From contig JAFTBA010000177.1 in NCBI GenBank assembly GCA_017458545.1, forward strand, positions 1 to 5,904: a stretch of DNA of 5,904 bases, read 5' to 3'. The notes under the pieces are model-generated. The model was not told where the DNA came from. It saw nothing but the letters and a program-made list of their open reading frames with translations, and made no database searches. Made by a program: the position numbers and the translations under genes. Origin of the DNA: Synergistaceae bacterium. GTDB lineage: Bacteria > Synergistota > Synergistia > Synergistales > Aminobacteriaceae. Below are positions 1 through 5,374 of the stretch, piece by piece (within the stretch, counting starts at the first letter, position 1; each line of letters begins with the position of its first letter).

Positions 1-53
1 AATACGTTAAACTGATAAGACAGCGTATATCCGAATCCTCTTTACAGCTAATG

Positions 54-986
54 CTAATTTAACTTTTTGTGTTTTTTCGTACCTATGTTCTTTGTGTTCC
101 TGTCGCTTGCCCTCAATTCAAGATAGCTTCTCATGTTCTCATCTACAAATTCATACACATGAAACCCCTCAGAGTTTAGCTTATCTAATTCTTCTGCTCG
201 AAGTAAAGTCGACGGCATAAGCTCAGACTGTAAATATTCACGGTTCTCGTAAGGCTCAACATAATACGTAATTTCCAGAAAAGGAGCGTTAAACAAAGCA
301 TTTCCTATTACACATTCAAAAACTTTTATGGGATTGCACATATAGAACTGGAAGCTGTCAGGCCATAAATTTTTCGGAGCAGGTGTTCTGTCAGGATTTA
401 TCTCAATATGCTTTAAGTATATGAAATTGTAATAGTTTTGCAGAAGTGTCCTGAAGTTTCGACACCTCTCCGACTGAGGCCATATTTCAAACGCCCTGAT
501 ACGTATGTCCCCGAAATAACCCTCATTAAAGCAAGGATAATCAGCAATAATAAATATAAATCTCGGTGTCTCATCGAGTGCCATTCTCAGTTCATCTTTG
601 CTCCTTATATTGATGAGCCACTTAGAGTCATTCTTCCTGATTATTTCATGCGAACCACAATAGGGACATAATGAATTACTCCTCAAAACACCCCTTCCGC
701 ATTTATTGCATTTGTCCATTTGGTCTACTTTGCTGCAGGCTTTTACTTCTGAACCGTCAATAATATCATTGCCTCTTGCCCCTGTTGCTGTTCCTCTCAT
801 ACCTACAATTAGAGATGCTAAATGCTGTGACGGATAACCTGTCTTCAAATTCGGCGTCTGGTTTGTCATAGCTGCCCATTTATGAGCCAACTGACGAGGG
901 ATTATTATCATGTCATAAATAAATTCTCTAATGAGAGGTATATTGCTTCCTATCGTGATTAAATTTATGTTAGGCTGCATTGACAT
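54..986 (-). CDS. Probable type II restriction endonuclease with embedded zinc ribbon (possibly MamI-like)
   Basis: This 310-residue protein probably cuts double-stranded DNA at a specific site. Residues 74-82 (NDIIDGSEVK, with D74, D77, E80 and K82) fit the acidic-x-K core of PD-(D/E)xK nucleases. A zinc ribbon follows directly at C93-x2-C96-x10-C107-x2-C110. The N-terminal third holds a glycine-rich run (GMRGTATGARG, 63-73), and the C-terminal tail is lysine-rich. The stretch from this glycine run through EVK and the ribbon reminds me of the MamI family (recognition site GATNNNNATC); this is recall and was not checked by search. The start at 986 has an AGGGGG ribosome-binding site 7 nt upstream; a second ATG lies two codons in. 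The gene overlaps the upstream controller gene by 22 nt, a usual controller-nuclease arrangement. It is AT-rich compared with gyrA and pssA, which suggests transfer. A restriction role is likely; the family assignment is tentative. Confidence 0.72.
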   Translation of the reverse strand: MSMQPNINLITIGSNIPLIREFIYDMIIIPRQLAHKWAAMTNQTPNLKTGYPSQHLASLIVGMRGTATGARGNDIIDGSEVKACSKVDQMDKCNKCGRGVLRSNSLCPYCGSHEIIRKNDSKWLINIRSKDELRMALDETPRFIFIIADYPCFNEGYFGDIRIRAFEIWPQSERCRNFRTLLQNYYNFIYLKHIEINPDRTPAPKNLWPDSFQFYMCNPIKVFECVIGNALFNAPFLEITYYVEPYENREYLQSELMPSTLLRAEELDKLNSEGFHVYEFVDENMRSYLELRASDRNTKNIGTKKHKKLN

Positions 987-1210
987 TGCTTGTCCCCCTG
1001 AAAAATCGGACTGTCAAAAAACTCTTTCCCTGTAATTCCTAAAGCGTTCCATATTTTCGCAAGATTAACGACAGAGATATTACGCTTTCCACCCTCAACA
1101 CCAGCGATATATGTTCTATCCAGTCCAACATTTAATGCAAATTTTTCTTGGCTCATACCAAGTGTAATCCTCAATTCTTTAATCCTTTGTCCAACTTGTA
1201 CACGAATCAT
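965..1210 (-). CDS. Controller (C) protein of a restriction-modification system, XRE/HTH family
   Basis: This 81-residue protein should bind DNA as a dimer and time expression of the restriction operon. Nearly all of it (about residues 6-66) is an HTH_3 domain: helix 2 starts at SQEKFALNVG (20-29), and the recognition helix is DRTYIAGVEGG (31-41), followed by KRNIS. R32, T33, Y34, R43 and N44 align with R35, T36, Y37, R46 and N47 of C.Esp1396I as I remember that protein. The frame is open up to an ATG at 1267, giving 100 residues. I prefer the internal ATG at 1208-1210 because the extra 19 residues are not HTH-like, the longer frame would contain the operators at 1234-1259, and 81 residues is normal for the family. 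No Shine-Dalgarno sequence precedes 1210, and the -10 box ends 4 nt before it, so the mRNA is probably leaderless. The 3' end overlaps the nuclease gene by 22 nt. A plain phage-type XRE repressor is the alternative, but the operator match argues against it. Confidence 0.82.
   Translation of the reverse strand: MIRVQVGQRIKELRITLGMSQEKFALNVGLDRTYIAGVEGGKRNISVVNLAKIWNALGITGKEFFDSPIFQGDKQCQCSLT
994..999 (-). promoter_or_regulatory. Ribosome-binding site of the restriction endonuclease gene
   Basis: On the minus strand AGGGGG lies 7 nt before the ATG at 984-986, inside the end of the controller gene. It supports 986 as the nuclease start. It also gives the nuclease its own translation signal, while the controller gene has none visible. 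Confidence 0.6.
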
Positions 1211-1214
1211 GTTT

Positions 1215-1226
1215 ATTAAAATAATA
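1215..1226 (-). promoter_or_regulatory. -10 region of the controller-endonuclease operon promoter
   Basis: Two overlapping choices exist on the minus strand: TATTAT (1221-1226) and TTTAAT (1215-1220), each five of six matches to TATAAT. With TTTAAT, transcription would start at or next to the A of the ATG at 1210. No good -35 hexamer lies 16-18 nt upstream; that place is taken by the promoter-proximal operator. A poor -35 is what would be expected of a promoter that needs the controller protein to recruit polymerase. The exact hexamer is inferred. Confidence 0.5.
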
Positions 1227-1233
1227 AGCAGAG

Positions 1234-1244
1234 GACTAAAAGAC
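1234..1244 (-). promoter_or_regulatory. Promoter-proximal C-box operator (OR-like)
   Basis: Minus-strand GTCTTTTAGTC is a near-palindrome of the GACT-N3-AGTC type with one half-site change (GTCT for GACT). It covers the -35 region. In known controller systems the weaker proximal site mediates repression when the controller becomes abundant, and the imperfect half-site fits that role. Its centre (1239) is exactly 15 bp from that of the distal box, the same spacing as in the Esp1396I/PvuII-type operators I recall. Confidence 0.72.
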
Positions 1245-1248
1245 AACG

Positions 1249-1259
1249 GACTATAAGTA
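1249..1259 (-). promoter_or_regulatory. Promoter-distal C-box operator (OL-like)
   Basis: Minus-strand TACTTATAGTC contains the perfect palindrome ACT-TAT-AGT and is followed by CGT. The run ACTTATAGTCCGT is identical to the left operator of the C.Esp1396I/C.PvuII class as I remember it. In those systems this stronger site is filled first, and the bound dimer activates transcription. It ends only about 7 bp from the pssA terminator. Confidence 0.78.
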
Positions 1260-1265
1260 ACAGCC

Positions 1266-1295
1266 AATAAAAAAACTCGCCCATCACGGCGAGTT
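1266..1295 (-). terminator. Rho-independent terminator of the gyrA-psd-pssA operon
   Basis: On the minus strand a perfect 8-bp stem (AACTCGCC with GGCGAGTT, plus-strand arms 1274-1281 and 1288-1295) encloses a 6-nt loop and runs into a tract of T residues down to 1266. It begins 17 nt after the pssA stop codon. There is no T tract on the other side, so it works only for leftward transcription. It should also insulate the restriction operon from pssA read-through. Confidence 0.92.
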
Positions 1296-1312
1296 CTCTC
1301 AAAATCACTACA

Positions 1313-2101
1313 TTAATTCTTGTGGTCTAGTGCCTCATTCCTAGCCTCAGGTTTCAGAATCCACTGTCCCCAGTCAAACCTAACTAATCCGCTCACGATA
1401 TACATCGCAAACAAAAACAGCGGAGCTCCGCTCTTCAGGAACACGAACGACAGCACAAACATCGAGAACAGCGCAAGGCACTTGACCTTATCGGCAGTCT
1501 TCTTCGTGAGCTTCTTCATGTTCGCGTAAGGTATGCTCGAAATCATCAGCAGTCCCGTAAGCCCTAATACTCCTGCCGTTGCCCATGACGGCATATTCAC
1601 CCCTGCAATCACGAATGACGACACGAACAATCCCCCTGCAGGACACGGCAATCCCTGAAACGGTCCAGGTACATGCACGACGTTGAAACGCGCAAGCCTC
1701 AGCGCAACGCACAGCGCAAAGAAACATGCCGTTACCGCTCCCAAAATGTGCAGCTCCCTCACAGAAACCTGATACATCAGTATTGACGGCGCAACTCCGA
1801 AACTCACTAAGTCCGCTAAACTGTCGAACTCCAATCCGAACTGCGAACCGCCTCCTAACATCCTCGCTACTTTGCCGTCAAACCCGTCGAATATCACCGC
1901 AAAAAATATCATCCATGCCGCAGGTATATACCTCCCGTGCAGCACAAGTATCAGTGAGAATAATCCGCACAACAGATTACCGCTCGTTACCATGTTAGGC
2001 AATATATGCCTGAACTCCATAGGCTTGTTGCCCTTACCTTTACGACCCATTAAACGCCTTATCCTGAGAAAACTCCTCAATTCTTTATCACCCCTATACA
2101 T
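1313..2101 (-). CDS. pssA: CDP-diacylglycerol--serine O-phosphatidyltransferase (phosphatidylserine synthase)
   Basis: This integral membrane enzyme joins CDP-diacylglycerol and L-serine to give phosphatidylserine and CMP, the first committed step to phosphatidylethanolamine. The full CDP-alcohol phosphatidyltransferase signature is present: D72-x2-D75-G76-x2-A79-R80-x8-G89-x3-D93-x3-D97, whose aspartates bind the catalytic metals. RLARFNV (135-141) and FQGLPCPAGG (148-157) are typical of the PssA branch. Several hydrophobic membrane segments span about 36-240. At 262 residues it is longer than the Bacillus protein (about 177) and near other bacterial versions of about 240. It overlaps the end of psd by 25 nt, which suggests coupled translation, and a terminator follows. 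The start is uncertain: ATG 2101 has AGGG 5 nt upstream, but ATG 2050 (residue 18, AAGG 6 nt upstream) or ATG 2020 would remove a basic, poorly conserved N terminus. The function is well supported. Confidence 0.93.
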   Translation of the reverse strand: MYRGDKELRSFLRIRRLMGRKGKGNKPMEFRHILPNMVTSGNLLCGLFSLILVLHGRYIPAAWMIFFAVIFDGFDGKVARMLGGGSQFGLEFDSLADLVSFGVAPSILMYQVSVRELHILGAVTACFFALCVALRLARFNVVHVPGPFQGLPCPAGGLFVSSFVIAGVNMPSWATAGVLGLTGLLMISSIPYANMKKLTKKTADKVKCLALFSMFVLSFVFLKSGAPLFLFAMYIVSGLVRFDWGQWILKPEARNEALDHKN

Positions 2102-2697
2102 GTTATCCCTGCTTTCACTTTTTCGCCCGCCTTCACTAATATTACAGTGTCAACAGGCACATAAAGATCTACCCTCGAACCCAGCTTTATCATTCCGTAA
2201 CGCTGTCCCGTCTCAAGTACATCGCCGCGTCTAAGCCTGCATACTATCCTTCTCGCCACAAGCCCCGCAATCTGCACCATCATTACCGCTCCCCATTGAG
2301 TCGAAAGTCCTACATAATTACGTTCGTTGACCTCTGAGGCTTTCGGTGAAAACGCTGCTATTTTTTTACCGGGTACGTATTCGAGAAAGTCAACTCGACC
2401 CGTACACGGAGTGCGGTTGACGTGAACGCTAAAGATATTCATGAAGATTCCTACCTTCAGCGCACGCCCCGTGAAAGGATGTTCGCATTCCGAAATCTCT
2501 ACAACCTTACCGTCTGCAGGCGAGTAGAATCTGCCGTCCTCGTATTCAGTACTGCGTTCAGGGTCGCGGAAAAACCAAACCGTTAAACCCAGCAGCACGC
2601 ACATCACTGCACAAGGAACCCATGACACAAAAGCAAATGCCCCCGCACATAATGCGAGGGATATTACTGTAGGTATACCGTCTTTTGCTATCCTCAT
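2077..2697 (-). CDS. psd: Phosphatidylserine decarboxylase proenzyme (short, archaeal-type PSD-A)
   Basis: This enzyme removes CO2 from phosphatidylserine to form phosphatidylethanolamine at the inner membrane, using a pyruvoyl group made from its own serine. At 206 residues it is the short form, not the roughly 300-residue E. coli type. Two hydrophobic segments (about 8-25 and 27-43) anchor the N terminus, followed by FFRDPER (42-48). SPADGKV carries D62 and SVHVNRTP carries H92. The self-cleavage site is KLGSRVDLYVP, between G173 and S174, in place of the LGST of the longer class. D62, H92 and S174 match the Asp-His-Ser triad known for self-processing. Cleavage would give a beta chain of 173 residues and an alpha chain of 33. 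The ATG shares one base with the gyrA stop (TAATG), and GGAG lies 7 nt before it inside gyrA, so translation is probably coupled to gyrA. Its product enzyme partner, pssA, follows. Confidence 0.93.
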   Translation of the reverse strand: MRIAKDGIPTVISLALCAGAFAFVSWVPCAVMCVLLGLTVWFFRDPERSTEYEDGRFYSPADGKVVEISECEHPFTGRALKVGIFMNIFSVHVNRTPCTGRVDFLEYVPGKKIAAFSPKASEVNERNYVGLSTQWGAVMMVQIAGLVARRIVCRLRRGDVLETGQRYGMIKLGSRVDLYVPVDTVILVKAGEKVKAGITCIGVIKN

Positions 2698-5240
2698 TAC
2701 TCGTCTCCGCCCTCAGCGGCATCACCAAACGGAAGTTCTGCGGTTAATTCGCCGTCTTCTTCCTCTGCACTGATGAAACTGCAATCCGCTACCGAATCAC
2801 CCTCATCAAGCCGAATTATTATTACACCAACCGAATGACGCTTCATTATGTTTATTCCTTTGACCGGCATACGGATCATTCTGCCCTTCGAGGAAATAGC
2901 TATGATTTCGTCAGTGCTTTTTACCGAAAGGCTGGCTGATAATTTCCCCGTCTTCTCGGTCAGTTCCATAAGGCATATGCCCGTTGTAGCCCTGTGATGA
3001 GGCATGAACGATGAAAATTCAACGCGCTTTCCTATACCGAACTGGCTTATCACCAGAATAGTACGGCTGTCGTCAACTACATCGCAGCTCAATACCCTGT
3101 CGTCATTCTTCAGCCTTATTGCCTGTACTCCTCTCGCAGTCCTGCTCAAAGGCCTGAACTCGTTTTCAGAAACCCTCAGCGCAAGTCCGTTCCTCGTAAC
3201 CATAACTACATCGTTATTGCCGGTAGTCAGCATTACCTGAGCAATTTCGTCTCCTGCATCGAGTTTCATTATACGTTTTGCGCGGTTGGTGTACTTGAGT
3301 TCGTCGAATGACATTCTTTTAGCGATACCCATTCTCGTTATGAAGAACGCATACTTAAAATCACCGTCTCCTGCTCCGGCAATGTTCACTATTCTCTCGC
3401 CTGCCTCAAGATTCAACGGGAGGTAACGCGATACAGGTTTGCCCTTTCCCGAACGGGTCTCAGGAATCTCATAGCCCTTAATAGACATAATCCTTCCCGT
3501 GTTAGTGAAGAAATATATATCCTTATGGGTAGTTGTTACACAGAGTATTTCTATGCTGTCGTCCTCGTGAATGCTCGCGCCTCTCTTGCCTTTACCGCCC
3601 GTTGCCTGAAGACGGTAGGACTGCAACGGCTGGCGTTTAATGAGTCCGTCCTTCGAGAGAGTTATGATTATGTCCTCTTCGGGAATCAAATCGTAATCCT
3701 CAGTTTCGGGCGCAGGCTCTTCGGATAATGATGTCCTCCTGTCATCACCGAAACGTTCGGCCAAGTCAACGAGTTCAGCACGGATAACACCGTCAAGAAC
3801 TTTCCTGTCCTCAAGTATGCTGGTGTAAGCTGCAATATCAGCGAGAAGTTTAGACTGTTCATCGTCAAGTTTATTGCGTTCCAGTCCCGTGAGTCTCTGA
3901 AGCCTCATATCAAGTATTGCCTGAGCCTGTGCCTCCGAAAACTCAAGCACTGACTGTAAACTCGCTTTAGCTTCAGCAGCGTTGTCGGTCGAACGTATAG
4001 TTCTTATAACCTGTTCAATGTGAGTCAATGCTTTCTTGAGACCCTCAATGATATGTTCACGGGCTTTAGCCTGTTTCATTCTGTGTTCAGTCCTGCGCCT
4101 TACAACATCACGCCTGTAATTGAGGAAGATTGAGAGCAGCTGTTTGAGACTGAGGATTTCAGGGTGTCCGTTGACGAGGGCGAGGTTAATAACGCCGAAT
4201 GTTGACTGTAACGATGTGTGCTTGTAGAGCTGTCTGGTAATTAAATCCGAATCGGCATCGCGCGAAAGCTCAATCACTATTCTGAGTCCGTCCCTGTCAG
4301 ATTCATCCCTCATCTCATGGACTCCTTCAATGTCCTTGTTCTGAACGGCCTCAACCATAGCTTCAAGCATTATGGTTTTGTTGACACCGTAAGGAATCTC
4401 AGTGATAACTATGCTCTGACGGCCGCGCTTAGATTCTTCAGTGTGGAGTTTGCCGCGAACCGTTATTTTTCCGCGACCGGTTGAATACGCTTCAATTATT
4501 CCCGAACGTCCGAGTATTTCACCGCCCGTAGGGAAATCAGGGGCAGGCATTATGTTCATTATGTCATTGAGCTCTGCGTCTTCGGGTTCAATATTGTTGT
4601 CAATTAACCAGCAGAAAACATTAACGACTTCACGCAGGTTATGAGGCGGCATGTTAGTGGCCATACCTACGGCAATACCTGTAGAGCCGTTGACGAGGAG
4701 ATTGGGGAAGATTGACGGGAGCGTTAAAGGTTCTTTGAGCGACTCATCAAAGTTCTGTCCCCATTCAACTGTATCTTCATCGAGGTTAGCGAGCATTAAT
4801 TCACCGGGTCTGCTCAAACGCGCCTCAGTGTATCGCATTGCTGCAGGGCTGTCGCCGTCAACAGAACCGAAGTTACCCTGACCGTCAACGAGTGTGTAAC
4901 GCAAGTTCCAGTTCTGAGCGAGTCGCACCATAGTGTCGTAAATAGCCGAGTCACCGTGAGGGTGATACTTACCCATAGTTTCACCGACAATACGCGCAGA
5001 TTTCTTGTAAGCAGTATTGTGTTTGAGTCCTAACTCTGACATGGCATAGAGTACACGGCGCTGAACGGGTTTGAGACCGTCGCGTGCATCGGGTAAAGCT
5101 CTTCCGACGATGACGCTCATTGCGTAATTAAGGTAACTTGTTTTTATTTCGCCTACAAGGGGAAGTGTTAAGATTTTTTCATCGCCCTGCGGTTTAAGGT
5201 CTTCATTCTGAATGGTGGAGTTTGTGATTTCATCAGGCAT
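2697..5240 (-). CDS. gyrA: DNA gyrase subunit A
   Basis: GyrA is the DNA-cutting and wrapping subunit of gyrase; with GyrB (not in the window) it introduces negative supercoils using ATP. Length, 847 residues, is normal. The winged-helix domain holds the catalytic pair R136-Y137 in AAMRYTE, and I189 corresponds to the DNA-intercalating Ile174 of E. coli. The quinolone region GKYHPHGDSAIYD keeps S98 and D102 (E. coli Ser83 and Asp87), so the usual resistance changes are absent. Tower and coiled-coil regions (about 200-500) follow. The C-terminal beta-pinwheel shows six blade repeats, including SKDGLIKR, TNTGRIMSIK, TRMGIAKR, TRNGLALRV, SQFGIGKRV and SSKGRMIRM. The tail (825-847) has ten acidic residues. 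The GyrA box at 545-551 is unusual, QATGGKG instead of Q(R/K)RGG(R/K)G. The start is firm: an in-frame stop lies at 5262-5264, with no other start codon between. Topoisomerase IV subunit A is less likely, given the full pinwheel. Confidence 0.97.
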   Translation of the reverse strand: MPDEITNSTIQNEDLKPQGDEKILTLPLVGEIKTSYLNYAMSVIVGRALPDARDGLKPVQRRVLYAMSELGLKHNTAYKKSARIVGETMGKYHPHGDSAIYDTMVRLAQNWNLRYTLVDGQGNFGSVDGDSPAAMRYTEARLSRPGELMLANLDEDTVEWGQNFDESLKEPLTLPSIFPNLLVNGSTGIAVGMATNMPPHNLREVVNVFCWLIDNNIEPEDAELNDIMNIMPAPDFPTGGEILGRSGIIEAYSTGRGKITVRGKLHTEESKRGRQSIVITEIPYGVNKTIMLEAMVEAVQNKDIEGVHEMRDESDRDGLRIVIELSRDADSDLITRQLYKHTSLQSTFGVINLALVNGHPEILSLKQLLSIFLNYRRDVVRRRTEHRMKQAKAREHIIEGLKKALTHIEQVIRTIRSTDNAAEAKASLQSVLEFSEAQAQAILDMRLQRLTGLERNKLDDEQSKLLADIAAYTSILEDRKVLDGVIRAELVDLAERFGDDRRTSLSEEPAPETEDYDLIPEEDIIITLSKDGLIKRQPLQSYRLQATGGKGKRGASIHEDDSIEILCVTTTHKDIYFFTNTGRIMSIKGYEIPETRSGKGKPVSRYLPLNLEAGERIVNIAGAGDGDFKYAFFITRMGIAKRMSFDELKYTNRAKRIMKLDAGDEIAQVMLTTGNNDVVMVTRNGLALRVSENEFRPLSRTARGVQAIRLKNDDRVLSCDVVDDSRTILVISQFGIGKRVEFSSFMPHHRATTGICLMELTEKTGKLSASLSVKSTDEIIAISSKGRMIRMPVKGINIMKRHSVGVIIIRLDEGDSVADCSFISAEEEDGELTAELPFGDAAEGGDE

Positions 5241-5253
5241 AAAATTTTTTTGG

Positions 5254-5259
5254 CCTCCT
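5254..5259 (-). promoter_or_regulatory. Ribosome-binding site of gyrA
   Basis: A perfect AGGAGG lies upstream of the gyrA ATG, but the spacer is 13 nt, longer than the usual 5-10. The spacer is an A tract followed by a T tract. An in-frame stop just upstream excludes an earlier start, so the long spacing is real unless translation begins at a non-standard codon. Confidence 0.8.
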
Positions 5260-5285
5260 GTTTAATTGTATAGTTCAAACGTGTA

Positions 5286-5294
5286 ATTTTAGCA
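5286..5294 (-). promoter_or_regulatory. Extended -10 promoter of the gyrA-psd-pssA operon
   Basis: Minus-strand TGCTAAAAT combines the TG of an extended -10 element with TAAAAT, five of six matches to TATAAT. The -35 position (about 5309-5314, AGCTTT) is poor, as is common for extended -10 promoters. Transcription would start about 40 nt before the ATG. It lies in the 134-bp gap between folP and gyrA. Read-through from folP cannot be excluded because no convincing terminator separates the two genes. Confidence 0.55.
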
Positions 5295-5302
5295 TGTTTT
5301 TT

Positions 5303-5332
5303 GGAGTTAAAGCTATAACAAGGGAATTAAAG
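5303..5332 (-). repeat. Pair of 10-bp direct repeats upstream of the gyrA promoter
   Basis: On the minus strand CTTTAATTCC (5323-5332) and CTTTAACTCC (5303-5312) differ at one base, and their starts are 20 bp apart, close to two helical turns. The nearer copy overlaps the -35 region of the gyrA promoter. This is the geometry of a tandem transcription-factor site, but no regulator is recognised and chance similarity in AT-rich DNA is possible. Confidence 0.4.
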
Positions 5333-5374
5333 GTTTTCGGATTAATGAGGGGTGTATTTTCCTCACAGCTCTGT

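Noticed and set aside
46..58. Short tandem GCTAAT repeat at the end of the nuclease gene
   Set aside because: Two copies of a 6-bp AT-rich unit are expected by chance and have no visible role.
3..62. Open plus-strand frame ending in TAA at 60-62, possibly the end of a convergent gene
   Set aside because: Nineteen codons without a stop are expected by chance about 40% of the time, and the peptide has no recognisable motif; it is mentioned only in connection with the missing methylase.
1211..1267. N-terminal extension of the HTH protein from the ATG at 1267
   Set aside because: It would encode both C-box operators and the promoter, adds a non-HTH hydrophobic stretch, and gives a protein longer than usual for the family.
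1488..1998. Long frames on both strands inside pssA
   Set aside because: They overlap a strongly conserved gene completely, are rich in Arg, Ser, Cys and Pro as off-frame translations usually are, and show no family motif.
3004..4881. Several plus-strand frames of 67-78 codons and one off-frame minus-strand frame within gyrA
   Set aside because: All are off-frame readings of gyrA, with no family motifs.
5346..5365. Inverted repeat TGAGG/CCTCA after folP as a possible terminator
   Set aside because: The stem is only 5 bp with a 10-nt loop and no T tract follows, so it does not qualify as an intrinsic terminator.
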